A stretch of 64,000 nucleotides of DNA from Candidatus Halobonum tyrrellensis G22 (GCF_000495475.1 NZ_ASGZ01000020.1:25431-89430), one strand, 5' to 3'; positions 34,872-43,967 are shown, counted from the stretch's first letter. Made by a program: numbers and translations. Notes: generated from the letters alone by a model not told the origin.

Positions 34872-35900
34872 GGCGGGGTCCTCGCCCGACTCCGCGGGCG
34901 CCCGGTCGTCGCTCGTCCGGCCGCTCTCGGCGTTCGCGGGGTCGTCCCGGGTCGTGTGATCCGACAGCGGCGGCTCCCCCGACTCCCGCTCTACGGTCTC
35001 GATCCGTTCGAGCGTCTCGCGGTGGAGCGTGACGATGAGGTCCGAGAGCACGCCGAACACGAGCAGTTGGACGCCGAAGAGGAACGCCACGCCGGACGCG
35101 AGCGCGAGCACCTCGTGTGAGACCCGCGGCGGGACGAACCACTCGTAGGCGACGTACGCCGCGATCACCACCCCGACGAGCCCCGAGAGCCCGCCCGCGC
35201 TGCCGAAGTAGAACAGCGGGTTCGACGTCTTCGCCTGCCGGTAGATGGCCATCAGGATGATCCCGCCGTCCTTCAGCGGGTGGAGGTTGGTGTTCGACCC
35301 GTTGGGCCGCGGGAGGTACGTGATGGGGACCACCCGGGTCCGGATGCCGTGGCGCGCACACTCGACGGACATCTCGGTCTCGATGCCGAACCCGTCGGCG
35401 GTGAGCGTCAGCCGCTCGAACGACCGCCGGGTGAACGCGCGGTAACCCGAGAGGATGTCCTCGAACTCCTCGCCGTGGATCACGCCGAACAGCCGGTTGA
35501 ACACCTGGTTGCCCACCGCGTTGAACCGCGTCATCGCGTCGTCGTGGATGTTCGCGAACCGGTCGCCGATCACGTGTTCGGCCTCGCCCGCGAACAGCGG
35601 TTCGAGCATCGCGTCCGCGTCGGCCGCGCGGTAGGTGGTGTCGGCGTCCGCCAGCAGGACGAACTCCGAGACGACGTACTCGCTGACCGCCTCCCTGACC
35701 GCCTGCCCCTTGCCGGTTCCCGACTGGACGACCACCCGCGCGCCCGCCTCGCGCGCGAGGTCGCGGGTGTCGTCGGTCGACCCCCCGTCGACCACGAGGA
35801 CGTTCTCGAAGCCGTGTTCGCGGAAGTCCGCGACGACGTCGGCGACGGTCTCCGCCTCGTTGTATGTGGGGAGGAGCACGCAGACGGCGGATCGGTCCAT
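34833..35900 (-). CDS. aglJ: Dolichyl-phosphate hexosyltransferase AglJ-like (GT2)
   Basis: This 355-residue membrane-associated glycosyltransferase adds the first sugar to dolichyl phosphate in haloarchaeal N-glycosylation (established for Haloferax AglJ). Motifs: VLLPTYNEAETVADVVADFR, VVDGGSTDDTRDLA, the DAD nucleotide-sugar motif in LLADADTTYRAADADAM, RFNAVGNQVFNRLFGVIHGE and ITYLPRPNGSNTNLHPLKDG. Two C-terminal helices (SAGGLSGLVGVVIAAYVAY, LASGVAFLFGVQLLVFGVL) and an acidic tail follow. ATG 35900 has a TATA element GCTGTTATCC 27 nt upstream, hence leaderless. It is the first gene of the glycosylation island. Confidence 0.9.
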   Translation of the reverse strand: MDRSAVCVLLPTYNEAETVADVVADFREHGFENVLVVDGGSTDDTRDLAREAGARVVVQSGTGKGQAVREAVSEYVVSEFVLLADADTTYRAADADAMLEPLFAGEAEHVIGDRFANIHDDAMTRFNAVGNQVFNRLFGVIHGEEFEDILSGYRAFTRRSFERLTLTADGFGIETEMSVECARHGIRTRVVPITYLPRPNGSNTNLHPLKDGGIILMAIYRQAKTSNPLFYFGSAGGLSGLVGVVIAAYVAYEWFVPPRVSHEVLALASGVAFLFGVQLLVFGVLSDLIVTLHRETLERIETVERESGEPPLSDHTTRDDPANAESGRTSDDRAPAESGEDPASEREQVPQPGDE

Positions 35901-36055
35901 CGTCGGTTCGTGTCTTGGCCGGGGGATAACAGCTTCGGGTCCGGGGTCGCCGCGGACCGACGCGGCGGTCGGGACCGCGGGCCGCACCACTCCCCGGTCG
36001 CGGGACCCGCGGACCGTGGTGATTTTGTACCGCGTGGCGAAACGGGCGCGTACAC

Positions 36056-37213
36056 GTGAACCTCCGCCCCCGCCGCCTCCTCTCGTGGCTCGCGGGTCTC
36101 GTCTCGGTGACGGGCCTGCCGTACCTCCTGTTCGTCGGCCTCTACCTCCGCCGCTCGCCCGAGGGGTCGCCCGCCGACAAGGTGTACGGCACCGAACCGT
36201 CGGTGAGCGTCGTCCTCCCGACGTACGACGAGGAGCGCATCGTGGAGTCGAAACTGGAGGCGGTCTGCGGGTGGGACTATCCGATGGAGCGGGTGGAGGT
36301 GGTCGTCGTGGATTCGAGCGACGACCGCACGCCCGACATCGTCGAGTCGTTCTTCGCCGACCGCGAGGCGCCGTCGCTCACGCTGATCCGCGAACCCGAG
36401 CGCCGGGGGCTGGCGGTCGCGCTCAACGAGGCGTACGCCGCCGCCGAAAACGAGGTGGTGGTGAAGACCGACTGCGACTCGCGGGTGGCCGACGACGCCC
36501 TCCGGGAGGCGGTGGCGAACCTCGAAGACCCCGCGGTGGGCGGCGTGACCGGGCGGAACGCCGAGGTGCTCGGTGGGAGCGAGGTGGAACGGGGCTACCG
36601 CGACGTCCAAGCGGAGATCCAGACGCTCGAATCGCACCTCGACTCGACGTTCATCTTCCACGGGCCGTTCTCGGCGTTCGACGCCGACGCCGTCGTCCCC
36701 ATCGACGACGACTCCATCGCCGACGACACCGAACTCGCGCTCAGGGTTCGGAAGGGCGGCGACCGGGTGCTGTTCGACCCCGAGATCCGGTACAAGGAGG
36801 CGTCCCACTCGGAGTTCAGCAAGCGGCACGGTCAGAAGGACCGCCGCGCGATGGGGCTGCTCCGCGTGCTGTGGCGCCAGCGCGGGATGCTCGGCGGCTA
36901 CGGCGCGTACGGCCGGGTCGTGCTCCCGTTCAACTGGTGGTTCATGGTCGTCTCGCCCGCGCTGGTGACCGCGGGCGTCGGCGTCGCCACGCTCGCGGGG
37001 CTGGCGCTCGCCGGGCCGTTCGGACTGGCAGTGCCGGCGGCGCTCGCGGGGTTCGTCCGCCTCGGTGGCCGGGACGCACTCGGCCCGCTCCAGCCCGCCT
37101 ACTCGCTGTTCGACACGCAGGTGTCGCTCGCGCGCGCGGCCGTCTCGCTGCTCCGCGGCGAGGGCGACGGGACCTGGGAGGTCGACGCCGAACTCCGCGA
37201 GGCGTTCGAGTAG
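36056..37213 (+). CDS. GT2 membrane glycosyltransferase
   Basis: The 385-residue protein has an N-terminal helix (about 8-30), a GT-A domain (PSVSVVLPTYDEERIVESKL, VVVDSSDDRTPDIVES, the DCD motif in VVKTDCDSRVADDALREA, and IADDTELALRVRKGGDRVL) and C-terminal membrane helices (WWFMVVSPALVTAGVGVATL). It would add a sugar to a lipid-linked glycan at the membrane. The GTG start at 36056 has a TATA element GATTTTGTACC about 30 nt upstream. The next gene begins 1 nt after its stop. Confidence 0.88.
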   Translation: MNLRPRRLLSWLAGLVSVTGLPYLLFVGLYLRRSPEGSPADKVYGTEPSVSVVLPTYDEERIVESKLEAVCGWDYPMERVEVVVVDSSDDRTPDIVESFFADREAPSLTLIREPERRGLAVALNEAYAAAENEVVVKTDCDSRVADDALREAVANLEDPAVGGVTGRNAEVLGGSEVERGYRDVQAEIQTLESHLDSTFIFHGPFSAFDADAVVPIDDDSIADDTELALRVRKGGDRVLFDPEIRYKEASHSEFSKRHGQKDRRAMGLLRVLWRQRGMLGGYGAYGRVVLPFNWWFMVVSPALVTAGVGVATLAGLALAGPFGLAVPAALAGFVRLGGRDALGPLQPAYSLFDTQVSLARAAVSLLRGEGDGTWEVDAELREAFE

Positions 37214-37214
37214 C

Positions 37215-38270
37215 GTGCGCGTCCTCCTGGTCACCCACCGCTACCCCCCGCAGACCGGCGGGGTCGAGACGCACGTCCGCGAACTCGCCGAGCGACTCGT
37301 CGCGCGCGACCACCGGGTGACGGTGTTCGCCGCCGACGCCGACCACGCGGGGTCGCGGCGCGAGCGCCGCGCGGGGGTCCGCGTCCGGCGGTTCCGCTCG
37401 TTCCACCCCGGCGAGGCGTTCTACGCCGCCCCGGGCGTGCTCCCGGCGGTCCGGCGCGCCGACGCCGACGTGGTCCACGCGCACAACTACCACGCGCTGC
37501 CGGCGGCGACCGCCGCCCTCGCTGTCGGCTCCCGGCCGCTCGTGTTCACCCCCCACTACCACGGCGCGAGCGCCTCGTCGGTCCGCGACCGCCTGCTGTC
37601 GGTCTACCGCCCGTTCGCCGCGCGGGCGGTCCGGCGCGCGGACGCGGTGCTCGCGGTGAGCGAGTGGGAGCGCCGCCAGCTACGGGCGGACCTCGGCGTC
37701 GAGAGCGGGGTGGTGCCGAACGGTCTCGACGTGGCGCGGTTCGCCGGGGCGACGCCCGAGTCGCGCGACCGGCCGTACCTGCTGTGCGTGGGGCGACTGG
37801 AGGAGTACAAGGGCGTCCAGCACGCGGTGGGCGCGCTCGCGTCGCTCCCCGGCTACGACCTGGTGGTGGCGGGCAGCGGCCCGTACCGCGACGAACTCGA
37901 ACGGACCGCGCGCGCCGCGGGCGTCGCCGACCGGGTGACGTTCGCGGGCTACGTCGACGCCGACCGCCTCCCGGGGCTGTACGCGGGCGCGGAGGCCGCC
38001 CTCACGCTCTCGGCGTTCGAGGCGTACGGGATGACCGTCGCGGAGTCGCTGGCGGCCGGCACGCCCTGCGTCGTCCGCGCGGCGGCGGCGCTGTCGGACT
38101 GGCGTGACACCGACGGCGTCGTCGCGGTGGACGCGACCGACCCCGAGACGGTCGCCGACGCGGTCCGCGCGGCGGTCGGGTCGGGGGTCGTCCCCCCCGA
38201 GTCGCTCCCGACGTGGGAGGGGACGGTCGACAGCGTCGAGGCGACGTACGAGCGGGTGGCCGGCCGGTAG
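37215..38270 (+). CDS. GT4 family glycosyltransferase
   Basis: The 351-residue GT-B protein has the N-terminal glycine loop THRYPPQTGGVETHVRELAE, then VVHAHNYHALPA, VVPNGLDVARFAG and the donor site CVGRLEEYKGVQHAVGALAS. The EX7E block is FEAYGMTVAESLAAGTPCVV. It uses a nucleotide-diphosphosugar donor and retains configuration; the sugar cannot be told. GTG start 1 nt after the GT2 stop, so the two form an operon. Just downstream lies a perfect palindrome (38281-38296). Confidence 0.9.
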   Translation: MRVLLVTHRYPPQTGGVETHVRELAERLVARDHRVTVFAADADHAGSRRERRAGVRVRRFRSFHPGEAFYAAPGVLPAVRRADADVVHAHNYHALPAATAALAVGSRPLVFTPHYHGASASSVRDRLLSVYRPFAARAVRRADAVLAVSEWERRQLRADLGVESGVVPNGLDVARFAGATPESRDRPYLLCVGRLEEYKGVQHAVGALASLPGYDLVVAGSGPYRDELERTARAAGVADRVTFAGYVDADRLPGLYAGAEAALTLSAFEAYGMTVAESLAAGTPCVVRAAAALSDWRDTDGVVAVDATDPETVADAVRAAVGSGVVPPESLPTWEGTVDSVEATYERVAGR

Positions 38271-38280
38271 GTCCGGCCGG

Positions 38281-38296
38281 GCCGGGTCGACCCGGC
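38281..38296. repeat. 16-bp perfect palindrome after the GT4 gene
   Basis: GCCGGGTCGACCCGGC begins 11 bases after the GT4 stop and 85 bases before the next start. It could form a hairpin at the transcript end or be a regulator site. The next promoter element ACATATAC lies near 38323-38330. Confidence 0.4.
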
Positions 38297-38380
38297 GACC
38301 GGAAACGGCGACTCCGATGGACACATATACGCCCACAGATACAGGGACAGGTATGTTCAGGGGCTGTCTCACACGAATCC

Positions 38381-39355
38381 ATGACGCTCGCTGACTGGCT
38401 CGCGGAGAGCCGCGACAGGGTCCGCTACGAGGGGCTCTCCACCGGGGGGTACGCGTCGGCCCAGGAGCTGTGGGCGGGCGCGCTCGGGCGAGTCGGGGAA
38501 CTGTGGAACTACGGCGAGTCGGTCCACGAGCGCGAGTGGGACGTGCTGCTCGTGTTCGACGCTTGCCGGGTCGACCTGATGGCGACGGTCGCGCGGACCG
38601 GCGAGTACGACCTGCTCGACGGGTTCGACCCCGAGCGCGACGCGATGAACTCCGTCGCCTCGCGGTCGCCCGAGTGGATCGCGGAGACGTTCGACCCCGA
38701 CCGGTGGGGCGAGCGCCTCGCCGACGTGGCGTACGTGACCGCCAACCCCCACTCGCGGGAGGTTCCCGACCCGGACGCGCTCGCGCGCGTCGACGAGGTG
38801 TGGCGCTACGGCTGGGACGACGAGCGCGGGGTGGTCCCCCCGCGGACGATGACCGACAGGACGGTGGCGACAGCGCGCGCCCACGACGGGCCGGTCGTCG
38901 CCCACTACATGCAGCCGCACCTCCCCTTCCGCTCGCTGGTCGACGACCACCCCGAGTGGTTCAGCCTGGAGGCGACCCCCGACGGTGACGACCCGGACGG
39001 CGCCGGCGCCCCGTTCAAGACGCTGTGGCGCCGCCTCCGCGACGGCGAGGTATCGCGGGAGGTCGTCTGGGAGGCGTACGTCGACAACCTCCGGTGGGTG
39101 TTAGACGAGGTGGCGACGCTGCGGTCGAACCTCGACGGCACCGCGGTCGTCACCGCCGACCACGCGAACGCGATGGGCGAGTGGTGGTGTTACGGCCACC
39201 AGACCCCGGCGCCCGTGCCCGCGATGAAGCGCGTCCCGTGGGTGTCGTTCGAGGCGACCGACGAGCGGACGTTCGAGCCGACGGTGGCGGCCGACGGGAC
39301 CGACCCCGACGACGACGAGGTGCGTGACCGACTGCGGAACCTGGGGTACGTATGA
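38381..39355 (+). CDS. Sulfatase-like (alkaline phosphatase superfamily) protein, tandem copy 1
   Basis: A 324-residue protein with the superfamily N-terminal block VLLVFDACRVDLMATVA (Asp60 as likely metal ligand) and the C-terminal block VTADHANAMGEWWCYGH, where classic members have DHGE. Shared islands with the next two genes are RVDEVWRYGWDDE and HYMQPHLPFRSL. No signal peptide or membrane segment. Members of this superfamily hydrolyse or transfer sulfate, phosphate or phosphoglycerol groups. In a glycosylation cluster a role in trimming or decorating the lipid-linked glycan is inference. Its stop overlaps the next ATG (ATGA). Confidence 0.75.
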   Translation: MTLADWLAESRDRVRYEGLSTGGYASAQELWAGALGRVGELWNYGESVHEREWDVLLVFDACRVDLMATVARTGEYDLLDGFDPERDAMNSVASRSPEWIAETFDPDRWGERLADVAYVTANPHSREVPDPDALARVDEVWRYGWDDERGVVPPRTMTDRTVATARAHDGPVVAHYMQPHLPFRSLVDDHPEWFSLEATPDGDDPDGAGAPFKTLWRRLRDGEVSREVVWEAYVDNLRWVLDEVATLRSNLDGTAVVTADHANAMGEWWCYGHQTPAPVPAMKRVPWVSFEATDERTFEPTVAADGTDPDDDEVRDRLRNLGYV

Positions 39356-40329
39356 CGCTCGCCGACTGGGCGGCCGAGTCGCGCGCTCGCTTCCGCAACC
39401 TCGGCGTCCGCCGCGGCGTCGCCGCCTCCGCGAACGAACTCTGGGTGGGGGCGCTCCGCCGGGCGGGCCACCGCTGGAACTACGGCGAGCGCATCTACGA
39501 CCGCGAGTGGGACGCGATGCTCGTCCTCGACGCCTGCCGGGTCGACCTCCTCCGGGAGGTCGCACGCGACGGCGCGTTCCCGTTCCTCCCCGAGCGAATC
39601 GGGACGTTCACCTCGGCGGCGTCGATGTCCGCCGAGTGGATGACGAAGAACTTCGGCCCGGAGTTCGCCGACGAGACGGCGCGGACGGCGTACGTCTCGG
39701 GCAACCCGTTCACGCGCGACCTCGACCCGGCCGACTTCGCGCGCCTCGACGACGTGTGGCGCTACGGCTGGGACGACGAGTTCGGCGGCGTGAAACCCCG
39801 GCCGGTCACCGACCGCGCGGTCGCCGCGGGCCGGGAGACGGACGCCGACCGCCTGCTGGTCCACTACCTCCAGCCGCACGTCCCGTTCCGGTCGCTCCAG
39901 GAGGCCGCCATCGACTGGGGCGACCCCGAGGAGAACTTCGGCCGGAAGAACGGCGCCGAGGGGGCCGAGCGCGGCCCGTGGCAGCGGTACCGCGACGGCG
40001 ACCTCCCGTTCGACCGCCTCTGGGCCGCCTACCGCGACAACCTCGAGTGGGTGCTCGACGACGTGGGGCTGCTGTTGGAGAACCTCGACGCCGACACCGT
40101 CGTCGTCACCGCCGACCACGCGAACGCGATGGGCGAGTGGTGGTGTTACGGCCACCCCGACTACGCGCCGGTCCCGGCGCTCAAACGGGTGCCGTGGGTC
40201 GAACTGTCGGCGACCGACGAGGGGACGTACGAGCCGACGCTCGAACCGCCCGAAGTCGACGCCGACGGAGCGGACGACCCGGACGACCGCGGCGTCGAGG
40301 ACCGACTGGCGGCGCTGGGGTACCGATGA
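39352..40329 (+). CDS. Sulfatase-like protein, tandem copy 2
   Basis: The 325-residue paralogue of copy 1 starts with the same MTLADW block and has MLVLDACRVDLLREVARDG, RLDDVWRYGWDDE, HYLQPHVPFRSL and VTADHANAMGEWWCYGH. The last block shares a 55-bp stretch of identical DNA with copy 1 (39146-39200 and 40102-40156). Its C-terminal 30 codons share 96 bp with one mismatch with copy 3. Like copy 1 it has DHAN instead of DHGE. It overlaps both neighbours by 4 nt, so all three are translated as a chain. Confidence 0.75.
   Translation: MTLADWAAESRARFRNLGVRRGVAASANELWVGALRRAGHRWNYGERIYDREWDAMLVLDACRVDLLREVARDGAFPFLPERIGTFTSAASMSAEWMTKNFGPEFADETARTAYVSGNPFTRDLDPADFARLDDVWRYGWDDEFGGVKPRPVTDRAVAAGRETDADRLLVHYLQPHVPFRSLQEAAIDWGDPEENFGRKNGAEGAERGPWQRYRDGDLPFDRLWAAYRDNLEWVLDDVGLLLENLDADTVVVTADHANAMGEWWCYGHPDYAPVPALKRVPWVELSATDEGTYEPTLEPPEVDADGADDPDDRGVEDRLAALGYR
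40192..40287 (+). repeat. 96-bp direct repeat within sulfatase copies 2 and 3 (first unit)
   Basis: The segment recurs at 41160-41255 with a single difference (A at 40203, G at 41171), offset 968. It encodes WVELSATDEGTYEPTLEPPE and onward. A 37-bp identical stretch at 40072-40108 / 41040-41076 has the same offset. This identity is far above the rest of the paralogues and points to recent gene conversion. Confidence 0.85.
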
Positions 40330-41309
40330 CGTTCGCCGACTGGCTCTCCGAGACCGCCGCGAAGGTCGACGCGTACGGCCCCCGGCGGGGGCTCCGTTCG
40401 GGCGCGTTCGACTTCTGGGGCGGCGCGCTCCGGCACGGCTGTCACACGTTCGGACTCGACGACCGCGGGACGCACGTCTACGACCGCGAGTGGGACGTGC
40501 TGGTGTTGCTCGACACCTGTCGGCCGGACGTGCTCGCCGAGGTGGCGCCCGACTACCCGTTCCTCCCGGAGCCGGGGCGGATACCGACGCTCACCTCGGT
40601 CGGGTCGACCTCGTGGGAGTGGCTCCACGACACGTTCGCGCCCGACCGGGCCGACAGCGTGCGGAACACCGCCTACGTCACGGGGAACGCGCACACCCAC
40701 CGGTTCGGCGACGAGTTCCCCGTCGACCCGGAGGCGTTCGGCCTGCTCGACGAGGTGTGGCGCTACGGCTGGGACGACGAGTTCAGCGGCATGCCGCCGC
40801 GTCCGATCACCGACCGCGCGGTCGCCGTCGGCCGGCGGCGGGAGTTCGACCGGATGGTCGTCCACTACATGCAGCCGCACTCGCCGTACCGCTCGCTTGA
40901 CGTCGAACGCGATGTCGACCGGCCGGGCGAGGCGAACCTCGGCGTCTGGGACCTGCTCCAAGACGGCACCCTCCCCGTCGAAACCGCGTGGGACGCCTAC
41001 CGCGACAACCTGCGGTGGGTGCTCGACGACCTGGAACTCCTGTTGGAGAACCTCGACGCCGACACCGTCGTCGTCAGCTCCGACCACGGCGAGGCGTTCG
41101 GCGAGTGGGGGCTGTACGGCCACTACCGGCACGTCCCCGTCGGCGTCCTGCGGACCGTCCCGTGGGTCGAGCTGTCGGCGACCGACGAGGGGACGTACGA
41201 GCCGACGCTCGAACCGCCCGAAGTCGACGCCGACGGAGCGGACGACCCGGACGACGACGAGACGGCGGAACTGGTCGAAGAACGCTTAACCGCGCTGGGG
41301 TACAGGTGA
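40326..41309 (+). CDS. Sulfatase-like protein, tandem copy 3
   Basis: This 327-residue paralogue has VLVLLDTCRPDVLAEVAP, LLDEVWRYGWDDE, HYMQPHSPYRSL and VVSSDHGEAFGEWGLYGH. Unlike copies 1 and 2 it keeps the canonical DHGE, so it is the most likely active member. C-terminal DNA (41160-41255) is nearly identical to copy 2. The stop at 41307-41309 overlaps a possible GTG start of the next gene. Confidence 0.78.
   Translation: MTFADWLSETAAKVDAYGPRRGLRSGAFDFWGGALRHGCHTFGLDDRGTHVYDREWDVLVLLDTCRPDVLAEVAPDYPFLPEPGRIPTLTSVGSTSWEWLHDTFAPDRADSVRNTAYVTGNAHTHRFGDEFPVDPEAFGLLDEVWRYGWDDEFSGMPPRPITDRAVAVGRRREFDRMVVHYMQPHSPYRSLDVERDVDRPGEANLGVWDLLQDGTLPVETAWDAYRDNLRWVLDDLELLLENLDADTVVVSSDHGEAFGEWGLYGHYRHVPVGVLRTVPWVELSATDEGTYEPTLEPPEVDADGADDPDDDETAELVEERLTALGYR
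41160..41255 (+). repeat. 96-bp direct repeat (second unit)
   Basis: Partner of 40192-40287, in the 3' part of sulfatase copy 3. Confidence 0.85.
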
Positions 41310-41314
41310 CCCGC

Positions 41315-42439
41315 ATGCAGCCCACCCTCCTCGTCACCGTCGACTCCCTCCGGTACGACCACTACCAGTACATGCCGGCGACGCGGGAGTTCCTCGGCGA
41401 GTCGCACCCGGCGGCGTTCGCGACGAACACGGCGACGCCGCTGTCGTTCCAGTCGATCGTCGGCGGCGTCTACCCCGGCGAGGCGGGGATCACGCCCGAG
41501 GAGAGCTTCGTCCCGCGGCTGTCGAACGAGTACAAGGTCGCGGTCTCGACCAACCGCTTCCTCTCCGAGCGGTACGGCTACGACGCCGGCTTCGACCGGT
41601 TCGTCGAACCCCCGCGGGAGGGCAAGTCGCTGAAAGACCGGATCGCGGAGAACATGACGCCACAGAGCCGGCTGTACGGGGTCGCCTCCCGGCTGTACAA
41701 CGCCTTCGAGGGCGTCCGCGGGACGGTACAGGAGGCGGAGCGCCACTACCGCCCCGCGGCCGCGGTGATCGACGACTTCCTCGGCGCGACGGACGGCCGG
41801 GACGACTGGTTCGGCTGGCTCCACTTCATGGAGCCGCACCACCCGTACAACCCCGACGACGCGCCCGTCTCGCGGAGCGAGGCCCAGCGGGTCACCCGCC
41901 GCCTGCTCGACGGGCGGGGGAGCGAGGCGGACGCGGAGCTCGGCCGGGAGCTGTACCGCGGGGAGGTCGAGGAGTTGGACGACCGCCTCGCGCGCCTCTG
42001 GGACGCCGTCCCCGACGACACGCGGGTGCTGCTCTGTGCGGACCACGGCGAACTCCTCGGCGAGTACGGCGAGTGGGGCCACCACGGGACGCTCGCGATG
42101 GAGCTGCTCCGGGTCCCGTTCGTCGGGCGGAACCTCCCGGTCGACGCGGACGCGAGCGACGTGCGCAGCCTCGTCGACGTGCCGTCGCTGTTCCTCGGCG
42201 AACCCCACGGCGACGGTCTGCTCGACCGCGAGGCGGCGTTCGGCGGCTCGGGCGGGACCCACGCCGCGATGAACGCCCGCCACTTCGCCACCCGCGACGG
42301 CGTCCGGACGCTCGACGGCGAGCCGGCGAGCGACCGCGACCTCGCGCGCGCGCTAGACGAGTGGGCGGCGACGGCACAGGAGCCGGCGACGAAGGAGGAA
42401 CTCCCCGAGGACGACCTCGAGGCGCTGGGTTACAAGTGA
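41315..42439 (+). CDS. Sulfatase / phosphoglycerol transferase-like protein, divergent fourth member
   Basis: The 374-residue protein is closer to classical sulfatases: TLLVTVDSLRYDHYQYMPAT, the nucleophile region NTATPLSFQSIVGGVYPGE with Ser/Thr instead of Cys, LHFMEPHHPYNP, and LLCADHGELLGEYGEWGHHG (DHGE intact, two His near). The C-terminus AEELPEDDLEALGYK-like end ('LEALGYK') echoes the LGYR/LGYV ends of the three paralogues, so all four share ancestry. An alternative GTG start at 41306 overlaps the previous stop by GTGA; I list the ATG because MQPTLLVTVD is the usual N-terminus. No signal peptide. Confidence 0.8.
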   Translation: MQPTLLVTVDSLRYDHYQYMPATREFLGESHPAAFATNTATPLSFQSIVGGVYPGEAGITPEESFVPRLSNEYKVAVSTNRFLSERYGYDAGFDRFVEPPREGKSLKDRIAENMTPQSRLYGVASRLYNAFEGVRGTVQEAERHYRPAAAVIDDFLGATDGRDDWFGWLHFMEPHHPYNPDDAPVSRSEAQRVTRRLLDGRGSEADAELGRELYRGEVEELDDRLARLWDAVPDDTRVLLCADHGELLGEYGEWGHHGTLAMELLRVPFVGRNLPVDADASDVRSLVDVPSLFLGEPHGDGLLDREAAFGGSGGTHAAMNARHFATRDGVRTLDGEPASDRDLARALDEWAATAQEPATKEELPEDDLEALGYK

Positions 42440-42482
42440 CCCTCGCCGCGGGAACGCGGTCCCCGGACGGGACCGACTCGGG

Positions 42483-43946
42483 ATGAGCGAGGACACCTCC
42501 GAACTCGACCTCGGGAGCGAGGCGCTCTCGTCGGTCGTCGCCAAGTTCACCATGTCGGCGCTCGGCTTCGCGGGCGTCGCGCTGTTCGCGCGCGAACTCG
42601 GGCCGGCGGGCGTCGGCCGGTACTACTTCGCGCTCGCGGTGGCGATGATGCTCGTCAGGGTCGACGCCGGCGTCGGCGTCGCGGTCAACAAGCGCGTCAG
42701 CGAACTCGGCACCGACCCGGCGCCGTACCTGACGGTCGGGCTGGCGTTCCACCTCGCGTGGGTGGGGGTCGTCACCGCCGGGACGCTCGCCGTCGCGCGC
42801 TTCACGTCGCTGCTGCCGATGACGCCGCTCGTCGTCGCGGGCATCGTGTCCGTCCTCGCGACGGCCGGGCTGTTCCAGATCCTCAACCGGTTTTACGCGG
42901 GGCTGGGCTACCCCAGCAGGTCGATGTGGGTCGACACCGTCCGGAGCGTGCTCACCCTCGGGTTACAGCTCCCGCTGCTGTTCGCGGGGTACGGCCCGTT
43001 CGGGCTGCTGGCGGGGCTCGCGGGTGCGACGCTGCTGTCGACGCTCGCCGTGTTCGCGCTCGCGGGCGTGCGGCCCTCGGTCGGCGGCGTCCGCGACTCG
43101 TGGGGACGCGTCTCCGAGTTCGCCCGCTACTCCGTGCCGACGGCGGTCGTCGAGGACTTCTACGAGCGCATCGACGTGCTGCTCATCGGCTTCTTCGCCG
43201 GCAACGCCGCGGTGGGCTTCTACGAGACGGCGCTGCGGATCGTCACGCCCGCCCAACAGCTGTCGGGCAGCATCGTGGGCGCGCTCGGGGTGAAGGTGAG
43301 CGGCCTCTCGTCGGTCGGCCGGGAGATCCGAGCGGACATCGTCAACGCGTTCATCTACGTCGGCCTGCTCGCGGTCCCGATGTTCTTCGGCGCGCTGGCG
43401 ATGCCCGCGGCGCTGATGCGGACGTTCTTCGGCGGCGGGTTCGGCGCCGGCGCGCCCGCGCTGGTCGGCGTCGCGCTGTTTTACGTGTTCTACATCTACC
43501 AGGACCCGTTCGCGACGGCGCTCGAAAGCTCCGACCGGCCGGGCACGGTCTTCCGTCTCCGGGCGGCCGCGCTCGCGGTCCACCTCCCGCTGGCGACGCT
43601 GCTCGGCTACTACTGGGACGGCCTGCTCGGCGTCATCGCGGCGACGCTCGCCATCGAGGTGGCGCTGTTCGTCGTCTACCAGTTCGTCGCCCGGCGCGAC
43701 CTCGGCGGGGCCGTCCTCCCGCGGCCGGTGTGGGCGCAGGTGGCGAGCGCGGTCGTCATGTACGCCGCGGTGCTGGCGGTCAAGCCGCGGGTCGCGCTGA
43801 CCTCGTGGCTGCCGGTGGCGGCGCTCATCGCGTTCGGCGCGGCGGTGTACTTCCTCGCGCTCTCGGCGCTCAGCGCCCACTTCCGGCTCACCGTCGGGAA
43901 CGTGCTCGGCCCGGTCGCGCGGCGCGTTCGCGACCGGGTCGGGTGA
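42483..43946 (+). CDS. Wzx-type polysaccharide / lipid-linked glycan flippase
   Basis: A 487-residue protein with about 12-14 hydrophobic helices, starting SEALSSVVAKFTMSALGFAG and continuing LFARELGPAGVGRYYFALA, VVEDFYERIDVLLIGFFAGN and ALFYVFYIYQDPFATALESS. It belongs to the MOP superfamily (Wzx/RfbX, MATE-related). In an N-glycosylation cluster it would flip the dolichyl-linked glycan to the outer face, the role proposed for AglR in Haloferax. The gene follows the fourth sulfatase-like gene by 43 nt and ends at an 18-bp palindrome. Confidence 0.88.
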   Translation: MSEDTSELDLGSEALSSVVAKFTMSALGFAGVALFARELGPAGVGRYYFALAVAMMLVRVDAGVGVAVNKRVSELGTDPAPYLTVGLAFHLAWVGVVTAGTLAVARFTSLLPMTPLVVAGIVSVLATAGLFQILNRFYAGLGYPSRSMWVDTVRSVLTLGLQLPLLFAGYGPFGLLAGLAGATLLSTLAVFALAGVRPSVGGVRDSWGRVSEFARYSVPTAVVEDFYERIDVLLIGFFAGNAAVGFYETALRIVTPAQQLSGSIVGALGVKVSGLSSVGREIRADIVNAFIYVGLLAVPMFFGALAMPAALMRTFFGGGFGAGAPALVGVALFYVFYIYQDPFATALESSDRPGTVFRLRAAALAVHLPLATLLGYYWDGLLGVIAATLAIEVALFVVYQFVARRDLGGAVLPRPVWAQVASAVVMYAAVLAVKPRVALTSWLPVAALIAFGAAVYFLALSALSAHFRLTVGNVLGPVARRVRDRVG

Positions 43947-43949
43947 GCG

Positions 43950-43967
43950 CCGCCGGGCGCCCGGCGG
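43950..43967. terminator. 18-bp perfect palindrome after the flippase gene
   Basis: CCGCCGGGCGCCCGGCGG starts 3 nt after the flippase stop and can form a GC-rich hairpin. A weak TATA-like ACATACCTATCC (about 43983-43994) for the next gene follows, so this marks a possible transcript boundary. No T-run is present, so terminator function is tentative. Confidence 0.4.
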
